Assembly: GCA_035048495.1 (NCBI GenBank)
Contig: CM068547.1
Coordinates: 31,749,002 to 31,813,001 of the forward strand
DNA length: 64,000 nucleotides
Source: Euptelea pleiosperma
Taxonomy: Eukaryota; Streptophyta; Magnoliopsida; Ranunculales; Eupteleaceae
Reading direction: 5' to 3'
The notes beneath the pieces are model-generated. The model did not search any database and had not been told where the DNA came from. It saw nothing but the letters and a program-made list of their open reading frames with translations. The position numbers were made by a program, and so were the translations under genes. How positions within the stretch are numbered: position 1 is the stretch's first letter; each line of letters opens with the position of its first letter. Below are positions 21,771 through 34,590 of the stretch, one piece after another.

Positions 21771-21897
21771 GCTCGGCCGTGGATTTCTGGATTTCAAGAA
21801 TCTAACGGTGGTTGTAAGCACCGAGCTGGCATCACTTTTTTCACTTTTGGGGGCGCTGACAACCACCGTTGGATTCTTTGAAATCCACGGCCAAGCA
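21771..21897. repeat. Hairpin-forming inverted repeat
   Basis: The left arm, with GGCCGTGGATTTC and TCTAACGGTGGTTGT, pairs with the right arm ACAACCACCGTTGGA...GAAATCCACGGCC. Arms are about 40 bases with a 40-base loop. It lies about 600 bases past the PIG-X stop codon. Confidence 0.8.
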
Positions 21898-22009
21898 CAA
21901 CAACAGCGAGAGGCGTCATAAAACAACTTTTTTCCAGTCTTACAAAGCTAAAAATATGCAAAAGGGTCGACTTATTTATAGCAAACGTTTTAACGAATTT
22001 AGCAGCTGT

Positions 22010-22160
22010 TAAAATGGTAACGCCCAAAGCCCGTTACGGTCAAATGGCCGTTATTTTCTAAAAAACACACAAAGCCCATTCAGGTCAATTAGTTTTTTTT
22101 AACGGAAAAACGGTAACACCCCCCGTCATAATGGTCGCTTTTAAACATTGAAAAACAAAC
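22010..22160. repeat. CCGTTATAACGG-family repeat remnant
   Basis: It has CCCGTTACGG, GGCCGTTATTTTC and AACGGAAAAACGG boxes like those at 48970-49165, 51030-51350 and 63590-63700. Confidence 0.5.
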
Positions 22161-23109
22161 TCTTTCGTGACCGCTGGAACGTTTGACCACCCTCTTAAGT
22201 GGACCTATACACCAAAAATCAGCCTGATTGGTGATTCTAGATGCTGGATTTGAATACCAAACAAGGCTCTAATGCAATGGCTAGAAATCACCTGAAGAAA
22301 TGCATTTCGTTTTTCATATACAAGCACTTTCCTATCTTCAATTACAGCAAGGAGACGATAGGTGAGACTGAATTATCAAATCCCGATCATGAATCCACTG
22401 GCCATCAATTACCTATCAGGCTGCTTTTTTTTGAGTGTAGGTTTGGTAGGTGGCGAGCCAAATGGGGTGAGTGAGCCCAATGAGTGCCACCTGGTATTTT
22501 CGGACGTGAACGAACTTTCTACTGTCAAACACACTGAAACGCTGATGTATCAAAATGCCCATTGTCGTTCTCTTTGATTCCAATGATGACCAAGCTACCT
22601 CTATCTGAATCTGCAAGGAAATTTTTAGCCCTCCAAGTTTATGGATTCACCAATGAAGCAAGTAGATTGATCTCACTGATGATGGAAGAACATGTTCTCC
22701 AGCTTCGCATCCAGCATATCCTCAAAAAATCCAGTTAATCATAAACAGACGAGTCCTTGACAGCAAGTGGCAGCAAAATGCTGCCACGATGCTTTGCATG
22801 GTGAGGAAATGCAAAGAATTGAAAATTTATTGATGATAGAAGGACCATTACACAATATGCTGTAACACAACCCCCCAAACCTGCAAAACGAACTTTCAAA
22901 AAGAAAAGAAAGCACACCCCTCCCCATATAAAAGCAACTGAAGGTTATAAATAACCAACGGATTTATATACTATGTAATTTGGACCGGATGAGACAATCT
23001 CCAGTGAGAACAACTTTCAACATAATCAACTGAAATTAGCAAAGGGATCAGACAATGTTGCCTAATAGATTCTGATCTTGTTCTATGATCAGATTGAGAC
23101 ATTTGCTAA

Positions 23110-26100
23110 TTAAGCTGCGAGGACTATGATCACAATGAGCAGGACGACCCCAAATATCACCAACAGCAAGCAGGTCTGCATGTGCAGAAATAATGTTAAG
23201 AGAAGGAGATTAGAAAATAAAAATCAAAGAAAGTACGTATGGTGGTGCCAGCACCATAGACCTTATGGAGCCTGGTATATTTGTCCAGATGTGTATCCCC
23301 AAAAATATACTGGACCATAAAGTTCAGCCAACTCAGGGTCAATGCAGAAAGTAACCCAAAAATCATGTTGATCCAATAATCATGACCATTGTACGTATGG
23401 ACCCCATTCCAAGCCATTGACTGCATTCTCTTAGCCATCCAAAAGTTTTAGCTCTTGCTCAACTGTTACAATTATTGGACTAAGGCCCCTACAGCAATGT
23501 CTACACCTGGTGCTGACACCACCATATATGCATAACTTTTAAAACTTTACCAGAGATGAATTTGATCTTTGGGTCTTGGATGCTTTCGCAAGTTGGGATT
23601 TCGCCTGTACAGTTGCCGCGTAAGAGCTCTCAACGTTGGAGTCGATATCATCTGCAAGTTGGGGAACAGTGTTTGGCATGGGGTATGATATAGAAAATGA
23701 AGATTAAAGAGAACATCTCAAAGAAAATGCTAAATGAATTACCGATCATAGCTCCTTGTTCATGGACCAGCACAGCAAGATCTTTAAAAATCTCGTTCAC
23801 CTCACCAATCTGTTGCTGGATCTCTTGGATTCCTTGCTCTCTTTCCTCAATGATGGCCTCATTGAAAACAATCTCGTTGTCCAGTAGCAAGACCTCCTGT
23901 CTGCAGCACAAATCAAATAGAAGTCAAGGATTGCATTTTTATACAAAGAAGATGCACTATTCTTTGACAGAAACTATATTATGAAAGAGTTGTGCTACCC
24001 CACGGATAACCAGACACAAATATGTGCAGTTGAGGCCATTGACTGTTGGATTCAAGAGATCCACGATCCATGAGGCAACAACCATTTTACCCTTTGCAGT
24101 TGTTGCCTCATGACAGTGAATCTCCTGAATCCAATGGTCAATGGCCTCAACCGTGTGTTTTTTGTGCGGTTATCCGTGGGATAAGCATTTTCCATAATGA
24201 AATAAAGTCAACATATTTGCTCGTTGGTGAACAAAATACAGGAAAACATCCATAGTGGCACAACCGATTTAACTTCAAAGTCATTCGATTGGCGGCAGCC
24301 AATTGTAAGATATAGAGCACCTCTTGGATAGGTCACATACCAAAATCAGCAGTGACTGGAGGATCCTACATGTTCGGAACACAATGCTTTCTTTTGGATG
24401 AACCAAAAGAGTAAGTGCAACAATCCACAAAAGAGTGTATTATCGACTAGTTAGGATCGTCTGGCAATGCAATTTTCGGACCACAACCCATCACTTTGAC
24501 AAATGGTAAGAGCTATATCAAATACTTTTTGAAAGAAAAGCTCTATTATATCACCGGGTTGAGGGTTTTCAACAGCAACGATAGAGCACTGTTGGAATGA
24601 CCTTCAACAATGATCATACACCCCCCAAAATAGTGCATATGCACCCAAGAGCCCAATATCCATGGTGGTGTGCTGGTCAAACATTATAAAGCACTCGATC
24701 CCCGTGATAGGTGCGACATCAAATATTTCATGGTTTCCAACAGCAATGATAAAACATTGTTGAAAGAAACCTGTAACACCACCTTGTGGCTCACAAGAAC
24801 TTTGACCAATATTTCTGAAGCCAAGAAAATTATTCTAAGCTTGTTCAAGTGATAGGATTACATCTATTTTGACTACCAATAACAGTCACAGACTAAGGAG
24901 AACTATTACAAAGAACGCCAATCCATATAAGCAACAAATATCAACATAAGAATGTGACAAGCAGAACTTACCTTCTAGATTCCACAAGAAGAAGACGCTG
25001 TTCTGGATTCTTATCTGAATTTATGTCTACCTCGCTTGCAGTATAGCTGTTTTGGATGTGATCAAAGCCATTATATTAGAAAATATGCATGGTGAGATCA
25101 GAGAGATGTACCATGCATCGTAGCTACTGAATAACGTCAAATAATTACTATGCAGAAATAGCACGCCAGATATTTATTAGAAGTGGTATGTATGATGGTT
25201 ATAGTTTAGTTGCTGGCCAAAGAAATTATATTATGCAAATAAGGAATTTCCAAATCTAAAAAAGTTAAGGAGTCTGACAACAATTACCTGGAAGGCAGAA
25301 CTGCTTGGGGGACAAAAGGGGCATATGCTGTTTCTCTTTCAGCTGCAAGACGTTGAGCCTTCTGAAACTCTTTCAGAACTGCCTGAAAATCTTTTGCAAG
25401 CTTAGCATCGGCAATCTTCTTGCTGGCCTGCAGTTAGATGGAAGATATTCAAGGTCTAAGCACAGCCCAGTTACCAAAAAAGGGCTGAACATGGCAGAAC
25501 CATGTTCAGCCCTAACAGTTAATAAAATCAAGTCCAATCAATTAAGTATTTGGCGGAGATTAGATAGCCAAGGAGACCTAATGATGGAGTTGGAAGTAAA
25601 TTCCAATATCATAGATGCATCCGAGGAGGGCTAGGGAGACCAGCTTTCTAAACAATTGTGAGGAAAATGTTGTGATAGGGAGGGGGAAGGGGTGTTCCAA
25701 AATTTCCTCTTTGAGATCATAACAAAGGGTGAAATTACAGAAGCCAATTTTAGCCGCACTTACACTAACTTCAGTATGCTGATCTGTTTCACTTGCTTGT
25801 TTCAGTTTGGCTGAGGTATCCTTCACCAACTGTCCAATATGTAACCTTGTCTTGTGCCTGCCAGTGAAATGAAATAATTATGAGAATCACTATAGCACAA
25901 AATCAATAGTTTACCATGCTGTAATCATTTATTCTACATGGTATTTACAGGAAAAAATAAATCAGTTGTACATTACAAGTTCAACGTAATTATAAAAGGA
26001 TTTAGTATTTTACATGTTTAGTTAAAACTTCAAACATAACATGCATGATCGTATAGTGAAATTTTCCCAATTTTTGATGACCATGTATAGTTTTTCTCAG

Positions 26101-29100
26101 TACATTCTTCTCTGAACACAGGTGCCAATAATTGTTCCTTCACCCCCAAAAAGAGTATAAAGAAACATTACACTGTGGAACACAATACGATGTTCATTCC
26201 CTACATAATACATCATATGTATAGTTTACGATCTATAGCATATTAATCCTTCGTGTTCAAAAAGTGCAAGACGAAAGAGCATAAACCAACGACTTTCTCC
26301 AATCCTGGAGAGAAGTGCTAACAGTTTTCTCAGAAAATTGCCAATGTTCTAGGAGGAGCACGGTTTGTTATGAAGGGGAATCGAAAACATTTCGCAAGCT
26401 CATTTCTGTCCATAGTGAACGAGGAAGACGGATTGAAAAATAAGTTCCAATAAACTCCATGATAAAGAACCCAGAATTCTGCAACCATGTTCCAAATAGT
26501 CACCAAGCAAGACAATATGCATCTAGTGCAGGATATAGTAAAATGTCTAGATTTGGGAAAATAGGGAGCTGCCACAAGCAGCAGGAAATATCTGTTTGAA
26601 ACTTGAAGGAAAGAATCTTATACCAACAATCTCCAGTTCATTTCTCCCCAAGGTTTTAAATTTCGGTTTTGGTAACTATTTCGGTGAGGTCAAAAACCGA
26701 AATTTCGGGCAAATTTTCAGATTTCGGTGGATTTTGGTGTAGAAAGCAATATTTCGGGGATTTCGGTACTCACCGAAACCGAAATTACGACATTTCGGAT
26801 GAAATTTAAAACCTTGTTTCTCGCAGAGAAAAGCTCTTAGCTTTAAGAATAAACCCCCAGCGATACTCATATACATGAATCACCTTTAGTTCTTTGATTC
26901 TGCCAAAATTAATGGTTATGGAGGTACGAAATTGCAGATAAGAAGACCAAAAAAGTCAACAGTCATAGCTAGCCATGAGAGTTGCATGAAATGTATCTTG
27001 TTTTGGTCATACAATCTTCTTACACCGGGAGCTTATTCTTTAGTGTCTGTGTGACACGACATTGGTATGAGCACAGGATCCGTGTTGGATCCACCAAATA
27101 CGTGTCCGATTTTCCAAGTTTATTTTTTATGTTCTGTAAGGTCCCCCAATTAGTCGGTTACACACCCATAATCTATTTGCCCAACACAAAAGTCCCTTGA
27201 GAAGGCGAGATAACTGATGCCATGACCCTGTGCCAAGGTAGTTAAAGGCGCAAGGCACACTTAAGGCGCTAGGACTTCTAGCGCCTGAGGCGCAAGGTCC
27301 AAGGCGAGGCCCGCGCCTGATTGAAGTGAGGCGCAATATTAAAAATTATAATAAATATAAGAAATATAAAAAAATAAATAAAAATAACATCATAAAATAA
27401 CAAAATAAGTAATCATTAGGCCATAAAACATAAAAGATAGCAAATGTCGAAAATCTCAAGTAACCCAAAAGCAATTTTAGTTAACATTGTCATTATCTAA
27501 ATACAAAACAAGTAATTAAAAAGCCATAAAACATAAAAGATAACAAATGTTCAAAATTTCAAAAAGCCCACAATTAGTTCTAGTTAACATCGTCATCATT
27601 TAAAATACAATCATTAGCTTCATTCCATCATCATCAGATGTGTTAGCCTCAATATATTCTTCTTCTTCTATCTCCTCCGAATTGGCCTCTTCCTCTTCCG
27701 GCTCCCTTTAAGCCCTTGCTCTTACTCTTGACCTTGATTGTGATCTAGTATTTGATGTTGATTCACCAACTCCAACAGCTCTTGCAACAACACTCCATGT
27801 CAAGCTATCATCCTCAAACACCAATTCATCTTCTGCTACTTCACTTTCAGTTTCCATCTCCCCAAGTAGTCATTCATTGCTTTTATCAATGTCTTTCAAT
27901 GAGATAGGTTCAATTGTATCTCTCCTATCATACCGATGTTTAATATAATAGGTCAAAAAACAAAAAATTTATAAAAAAATATGTATTTTAGTGAGGTGCG
28001 CGCCTTGACTACAGAGCCCTGTGCATTCTTGATGCTAGAGATTTGGCCAAAATCTTATACACACTACCCACCAGACTAATGGGGCATGTAGTCAGATAAA
28101 TCATCAACCCCTTGTCTCCTCAGGGCAATAGTAACGAAGGTGCTATTGGATGTGTAATCAAGATACCCCTCTTGAAATTCTTTCACCACCTTCACAAAGT
28201 TTGGACCCACCACACTCCAACAATGCTTAAAGAAAGCCAGAGTGAAACCATCAGGCCCCGGGGCCTTATCCCCCCCAAGTCTAAAATAGACTTCACTATC
28301 TCCTCCTCAAAAGGACCCTTGAGGCAATCTGTCCTCAGAGCAAATACTATCGAAATAGAGACCATCTAGACGAGGACGAAATGATTCGACTCAGAATAAA
28401 GATCCAATTCCGAATAGTATTTCACAACTCCTTCCCTTATTGTACTGGCTTCATCCTCAACAGTTCTCCCATCAATCTCAAGGCTAGCAATGTGGTTATT
28501 TCACCTGTGGGCATTTGCCATTCTGTGGAAAAACTTAATTTTGTTATCTCCTTCCTTCAACCATCAAACTCTAGACTTTTGCTTCCAATTAGTTTCTTCC
28601 ATGAAAACTAGTCGTTGATATTATGCCTTTAAGTTTACCCTAGTACTACGATCCTCCATAGAGAGAGGGTTGTATTCCTCCTTCCTATCTAGCAACCCAA
28701 TTTTCTCTAACACCACTGCCTCTCGCTGATACACTCTCCCTAGCAACTCTTTGTTCCATAACTTAATCTTGGTCTTTAATTCTTTAAGCTTTCACCTCAT
28801 CACTTCTCCAGCTCTCCATGAAAAAGAGTTATTCCACCATTCTTCCACCTTTTCCATGAAATCGGGACAGAGCAACCACATATTCTCGAAACGAAAGGGA
28901 GTAGGACGACAACAAGAGGAGCATGGTCATAAACCAGTCTCAGAATAGCCGTCTGAGAAACCCCTGCAAAATGCTCTTCCCAACTACTGGACACCAGGAA
29001 TCTAGAAAGATTAGGGACCTCCTGAGTGTTAGACCACGGTACCCCCACCCATAGGAAGGTCCATAAGATGATTCCTATTCACAAATTCTCCAAACTCCCG

Positions 29101-31582
29101 CATGCTACTAGTAACCCTACCAACCACGTTCTTCTCATGAGCAAATCTGATCACGTTAAAATCTCTCCCTATACACCACGGTAAATCTCAAAGCCCCGCC
29201 ACATCATCCAATTCCTCCCAGAACTGAGACTTGGCTCTCCTATTAGTTGGCCCATACACCCCTGACAAGACCCAAGAAAACGGCTCCCCCACAAAATTGC
29301 ATAAGACCGAAATAGAGAAAGCTCCAATTACCACATCTGAGGCCAGCAAACAGGACTTATCCCATAACATAATAATCCCCCCTGAAGAACCAATAGCCAG
29401 GAGTTCATGCCATCCAACCTCCTTAAAACCACATAATTCTCTAATTTCATCGTATCTCATCGTATGACTAAGGTGATCCATCACCTCAATGCGAAAATAC
29501 ACCCCGAACATTCGCCGCTTTAACATCATACCGTTCATCAAAACAATGCAAATGAGTATAATAAACAATATTGAAGAAACAAATCCTTTTAATGAAATAG
29601 GTCCATGATGCTCATGGACATGATACATAATATCAATGACTTGTGCCTTCTATTCAAGGTTTCATTCCACTAAATTCATATGGAAGGAAATAAGATAACG
29701 GATTATCTATCTAATAATACGCACTAGCACATCTAATGATGGGAACTCTATTTTACTCCTATAATTTAGTTCTATAATACTTCTTGTAGGTATGTATTTT
29801 TGCACATTCGATCCTTGGCCAATTGAATATCCGAAGCTTAATATAGTAAAAAAATGTTCCAACAAAAACCTCATCAACATCACCATCATCATAAGCCTTA
29901 TTCCAATGCATGAAACTTGTTCCGCCAATCAATTATGTCTAGTTATGTCTTCTATTAAGGTAAGTTTCTTAAAATCTCCTCTCAATACTTCAATGAAATC
30001 CACATCCGTTTTGGCCCTCCCCTCATCTTTTTAGAACCTTCAACTTGCATGCTCCTCATTGGTGCAATCATCGGTCTTTGTTGTACATGACCAAATCATC
30101 TCAATCGACTCTCCCATTTTTTATCATCAATTAATGTTACTCATGTACTTTCACGGAAGCATTCATGTAATCATGTCAGATTTTGTCTATCCTAGTCTTT
30201 CCACTCAACCATCTCAACATCCTCATGGCCAAGCTCATTTGATGAACATGTTGTTTCTTGATTACCCAACATTCTGATCCATAAAGCATAGTCTTACAAG
30301 GTGTAAGTGTAATTCCATTGAAAAGCTTTGTCACACACTATCACTTGTGAAACCACTTGAAGTTTTTCTTCTTTCCATTTTCAACTCCAACTTCTTGGAA
30401 ACTACATTATTGCGGCATGAAATCCTAAACAGTGTAACGTTGTGAGACTACTAAATGTACTAGTAAAGAATGCCTCAAGGGTTACCAGTATAACCTCTAC
30501 CTGCAGGAGTTAGGGAAATGTAGCAAACAAGTACCTGCATAATATTTGTCATCCTAAACCCTGACCAGAGTGCAAGCCACGGATTTGGTCAGTGACGCGG
30601 TCCAACTGTGGTCACAATCACATTGTCGTCAAGGTAGGAATGACATGAAGTTCTTACACTCCAGTAAAGCTTATCTAAAAATGATTTGAAGAGCTTCGCA
30701 ACTAAAATGCTATAATCTAATAGGATTGATGAGGGTGTTCACACTCCACTTCAGCAAGAAATCTCTGCCACAGGCTAGGTGCAATCTAACAAAGCCATAA
30801 GCAAAGACGAAAAATGAAATAAGCCATGGAAGAATCTACCAGATGTTTTCAATGCAAAAATATGCAAACCATTGGTTAAGGATACCATTTGAAAATCCAA
30901 GAAGAGAGAGAGAGGGCATCTCCTCGCCCTCTTTGCTCAACATTTGTCCCCTGAAGGGGTTACCAAATGCTTTCACAGTCGATGCAGCATCAAAAAAATA
31001 TGGAAAGGAGATGGCTTTCTCTACTTGCGCGAGTGGGGTTGGAATTCCTCGTCACAACATATATGTATTTAGCAGAAATGAGTACAACTGTATCACTATA
31101 GATACTACAAAGTCGATCAATTTCGCATAATATGTCATTATTAAACCGAGAATTCGGGTTTAATTGAAGAACACGATCCTAAAGGTGCTCCAAAAAGCCA
31201 AATTTATAACTAGCAATAAGATTCGTCTCGTAATTGATTTCACCAACGGAATAATTCAACCAATTCATCTAAATTCAAAACCGAGATTCTGCGTAATTAA
31301 ATCTTAAAAACCCTAGCTTTCAGCGACATCAACCGATCAAACTAAATCTCAACAATTCAAAATCACCCAATTCAACAACAATAAAAACACTCACAACTTC
31401 TCCCGGAGCTCAGGCGTGTCCTTGGGCGTTCCGAGGGTATTAACGAGGCGCTGGAACGTCGAGACGGCCGTGTTGATCTGAAACACGCCGGATGCAACAG
31501 CTTGCGTGGGATCCTGCTTACCGTTTATGTACTCTCGCCTTGAACCCAAAGGGCGACCAGATTCAAGATCTTGAAAGCTCAT
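23110..31582 (-). CDS. SYP22: Qa-SNARE syntaxin, SYP2 group (SYP22/VAM3-like)
   Basis: Seven exons on the minus strand: 31582-31395, 25857-25764, 25427-25288, 25046-24972, 23900-23743, 23651-23551 and 23175-23110; 273 aa, all GT-AG and in frame. It starts [13 protein letters not shown] and has the N-terminal Habc region (about 25-140). A Qa-SNARE helix (about 175-240) carries the zero-layer Gln at about 214 ([13 protein letters not shown]). A C-terminal membrane anchor covers 253-273 ([20 protein letters not shown]). Length and sequence fit SYP22/SYP21 of plants (about 270-280 aa). Known role of the group: fusion at the prevacuolar compartment and vacuole. Intron 1 is 5.5 kb and filled with mobile elements, yet the coding parts are intact. 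Which SYP2 paralogue it is cannot be decided here. Confidence 0.95.
24000..24182. repeat. Near-perfect hairpin in SNARE intron 4
   Basis: The left arm starts CCCCACGGATAACC and contains GTTGAGGCCATTGAC and ATGAGGCAACAAC. The right arm is its reverse complement with few mismatches, ending GGTTATCCGTGGG. Arms are about 75 bases with a short loop. It has the size and form of a MITE; its transcript would fold into a long hairpin. Confidence 0.85.
26649..26816. mobile_element. hAT-type MITE, 168 bp
   Basis: The terminal inverted repeats are CAAGGTTTTAAATTTC and its complement GAAATTTAAAACCTTG. The flanks TTTCTCCC (26641-26648) and TTTCTCGC (26817-26824) form an 8-bp target duplication with one mismatch. 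The interior is rich in TTTCGG boxes. Confidence 0.82.
27125..29480 (-). pseudogene. L1-type LINE ORF2 remnant, interrupted by a hAT element
   Basis: On the minus strand an endonuclease part (about 29480-29120) has [20 protein letters not shown] and [17 protein letters not shown]. Then come the RT block [17 protein letters not shown] (about 28260) and LASRMH, continued left of the hAT insertion with [18 protein letters not shown] (27225-27160). Many stops and frameshifts. Removing the hAT element (27234-28016) and one 8-bp copy rejoins the RT frame. Confidence 0.8.
27234..28016. mobile_element. Non-autonomous hAT element inside the LINE
   Basis: An exact 8-bp duplication CCCTGTGC flanks it (27226-27233 and 28017-28024). 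The ends CAAGGTAGTTAAAGGCGC and, inward from the right, CTCTGTAGTCAAGGCGCG are similar inverted repeats. The interior is AT-rich without transposase. The insertion point lies within the RT frame of the surrounding LINE. Confidence 0.88.
29790..30300 (-). pseudogene. RTE-clade LINE C-terminal fragment
   Basis: On the minus strand the reading shows [20 protein letters not shown], then [10 protein letters not shown], and further on [15 protein letters not shown]. These are the conserved end blocks of plant RTE polyproteins. It is frameshifted and 5'-truncated, and oriented opposite to the RTE tail at 10700. Confidence 0.75.
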
Positions 31583-33007
31583 CTCTGCCCTAGAATTCCC
31601 CAAAAATACAATACTTTCTGGAAACCCTAGAAGCCGAATTTCGCTAAGATCGCGAAGAAATCCAGCACCGATTTCTCGATTGAGAGAACGGATTTAGGGC
31701 AAAAACGCGGAAAGGAAGCCGAGAATGGAGAAAGGAAAGTGATCGGATTACGGGTATTGGGGCGTACAAACGAAATTGACGGAGAAAAAATAGAGCGAAA
31801 GGTATAGATAGAGAATTTGGAGGGTTTGAAGGACAGCTCGAGAGATGGCATCTATTATACGGATACCCGGTGGACAGGTGCGCGCGTGTGTAATTGAAAA
31901 GAAAAACGACGACCAAACTTTTTAGACAGAAAGGGTTTTTAATGGGACCAAAATATCCCTATCTAATTCAACATGTATTAGATATGTAAAGGTATTTTTG
32001 GAATAAAGGGAAAAACGACGCTGACTCTCGCTCGTTTATACTTTGCAGGGAATATAAATCGTTTAGTGTGTATCTCGAGGCCGTTCGACAGTGAAGAACG
32101 CGTCCTCATCATGACAACAACATAGCTCATATTATATTAAAATTAAATAATTGATTACCTATGGTGGCATACATGGTCCGTCACTCCCAGCCGGCACGTC
32201 AACCAGGATATACACGTGGCAATATTCTATTTTTTGGTAAGCTAGTAGGGGAAAACTGCGATACAGTATTCTTTATCAATAATTTGATATATAAATCACT
32301 CAAAAGGCCATGTGGAACAATCTTACAGGTCCACTGACCCATGAATGTTTGGTCCACATCTTGGTGGACTACACACCAAAAATCAGCCTGATTTGTGATT
32401 TCAAGCCATGTGATTCGAGCACTTTTTTTATGGTGGGCTTGGAACCCATCCATAGTCTTGTTCATGAAGCCCATGATAAAAAAAATTAGTGTCGGAAACC
32501 AACGATCACCAATCAGGCTGATTTTTGTGTGGGTCCATCAAGGTCCGGATGAAACAGTCATATAGTCGGTGGGCCAAGAGTGGCACGTGGCATTTTGAGG
32601 GATTTCTGTAAATGTGTATCATATAACAGCTCAAGCTCAATAGTAGCAAGAGTTTATGGAGAAGCATTTAGATGGTCTGGTATTATCACACCGTATGATA
32701 TTACAATTTATATTACACTAAAGATCCTATGGATTCATGTGAAGATCCAAACCTGTGCGTTGGATCTACTACAAAATCTATTCTACTTATTAATGGACGA
32801 AAGCCCTTCATGTTTGCCTCACACTAAACCCGGTATCCCAAAAATACATTTGGTTTGCCTTTTTGTGTTCTTTAAACAATCTATATAGATGGGGCTCTTC
32901 CGTCTTTTTTATGTCAAAGTACATGTCGCTCTTGTAAGCATGCGTCACCTTGCAGCTCATTCAATGCTTTTTTTATTTAAAAAGATAAAAAAAAATCTTA
33001 TCTATTA
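31583..33007. other. 5' flank of the SNARE gene
   Basis: The first 270 bases are GC-richer and would hold the 5' UTR and core promoter. The minus strand has TATAATAG near 31855-31862, about 270 bases before the start codon, as a possible TATA box. A palindromic family-A element lies at 32318-32585. No gene is seen. Confidence 0.5.
32318..32585. mobile_element. Palindromic family-A element
   Basis: The left arm GGTCCACTGACC...CACCAAAAATCAGCCTGATT pairs with the right arm AATCAGGCTGATTTTTGTG...GGTGGGCC. It has the same core arms as the cluster at 49423-52850. Confidence 0.75.
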
Positions 33008-33137
33008 TCTATACTAAAGCTCGACCCTGTTGAGGTGGCGCTTTCTCCAGCTTTTTAGTTTATCCCGAAACGTCTTTTCTCTTTCCAATCCTACGACTCC
33101 CCATCTCCTCATTTCATTCATTAATTCCTAAATTTTT

Positions 33138-33480
33138 AACCGACGCATTAAGAAATCTATTTTGGTTTGTTTCCAAAATCAATGCATTAATTATGACCGT
33201 TGTCTCTTCCTAAACAATAAATTAAGAAAATCAATGTGATTTGTTTCCATAACCGATGCATTAAGAAATACATTTTGGTTTGTTTTCAAAACTAATGCAT
33301 TAATTTCGACTGTTCTCTCTTCGTAACCGATGCATTAAGAAAATCAATGTGGTTTGTTTCCATAACCGATGCATTACAAAATCTAAAGGTTTCCATACGC
33401 AAAGGTATTCTGATTTTTAGAATTCTATTTTGGTTGCTTTCCATAACCGCATCATTAAGAAATATAATTAAAATTTTCAT
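33138..33480. repeat. 113-bp tandem repeat in Helitron 1
   Basis: The units start AACCGA(C/T)GCATTA at 33138, 33251 and 33364, exactly 113 bases apart. The third is partial. Each unit also contains an internal diverged half-copy (GCATTAAG...TTTGGTTTGTTTCC). Confidence 0.82.
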
Positions 33481-34399
33481 ATGGAAAGGTAACCTCCATA
33501 TGAAAATTCTCGTGCCTTTCCCTCTCCCTCTATCTTAAAATATTTAAATCTATCCATCTTTCTTTTGGTTGATGAGTTCTATTTTTTAGGCAACTCAAAT
33601 GGTTTTCCGTTAATCTTTTCTTTCTGATTTTTTTTTTCCAATTGAATATATTGATTATGTATAATTTTTTAGGAAAAAAATATATTCTGATATGACTATA
33701 TTCTTTCAGGTTTATTTAAGCTCTTGGGACAAACATTTGATTTGTTGAAACTAAAAATAACTAATCTCTGCAATGATCCCCTGTCAGCGGTTTAGCACAA
33801 CTACAAAAAGGTAAATATTAGGGTAGCCATTCGAAATCCTGATGAAAAAATGTGTTAGAGATCTCCCCAAGGAGCAGGTATGCATATTTTTCTTCTTCTT
33901 TTTCCTATTCTTTATTCATATTTTTTCCCCAATGAGAAGTGAGGTCAGACCAAAGGCATGAAAATGGTGCTTGAGGCATGCCCGTCATGAGTTTACATGT
34001 TTTTTAAATTTGTTTTGAAATATTTTTAGGCATTTTTTTTCAACACTTCGCTCGCACACATTTCAGTTCTCACCCGTTTGGAAACAGTATTTGTAAGAAT
34101 AATGGATGTGATGATGCAAAATTTTGGCTACATGCATACACAGTATTCTAGATCTATTTTAGAAGAGAGGAGCGTACTACAGTTATTTTGATGAACGAAG
34201 ATCACTCCATCTTTAAATGGAAATGAAGAGGATGATCGAAGCCATTGATTCAATTGAAGGTCGAGTTTGCATAGAGTTGCTCGATTTATTCGGAGAGCGA
34301 ACAATCGTTAAATGAGGAAGTCGTCGATGCATGCTTGGTAAGAGAAATGACATGTTAGCCACCACTACACATGTCCCTACAATAAGAATTTTGGTTGGC

Positions 34400-34590
34400 G
34401 TTCTTCGGGTTCTAGCATAAAAATAAGCTTGATTTGTGATCTCTATCCATTGAATCTAAAACTCAAAAAGAAGAAATTGAATATAAAGATGTTACCAAAT
34501 GAAAATGCTCGAATCCTACAGCTAGCTCGAGATCACTAATTAGGCTGATTTGTGGCATCAACGGGTGGACCAATCATTCATGAGTTAATG
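34400..34590. mobile_element. Palindromic family-A element in Helitron 1
   Basis: The arms AAGCTTGATTTGTGATCTC and GAGATCACTAATTAGGCTG face each other. Ends are decayed. Confidence 0.6.

Larger units (their letters stand above)
21158..23109. other. Convergent intergenic region
   Basis: It holds the 3' ends of the PIG-X and SNARE genes. It also contains a hairpin at 21771-21897, a CCGTTA-type repeat remnant (22010-22160) and half of a palindromic family-A element (about 22195-22300, with ACCAAAAATCAGCCTGATT). No further gene is seen; the small frames overlap these repeats. Confidence 0.6.
25858..31394 (-). other. SNARE gene intron 1, 5.5 kb
   Basis: The donor (GTGAGT on the minus strand) is just left of 31395 and the acceptor (CTGGCAG) just right of 25857. 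It contains a hAT MITE, an L1 interrupted by a hAT element, and an RTE tail. The remaining stretches (25900-26640, 30300-31390) show nothing recognisable. Confidence 0.85.

Noticed and set aside
31627..31851. 74-aa frame in the SNARE leader as an upstream ORF
   Set aside because: A likely TATA box (TATAATAG) sits right beside its start codon, so transcription probably begins downstream of it.
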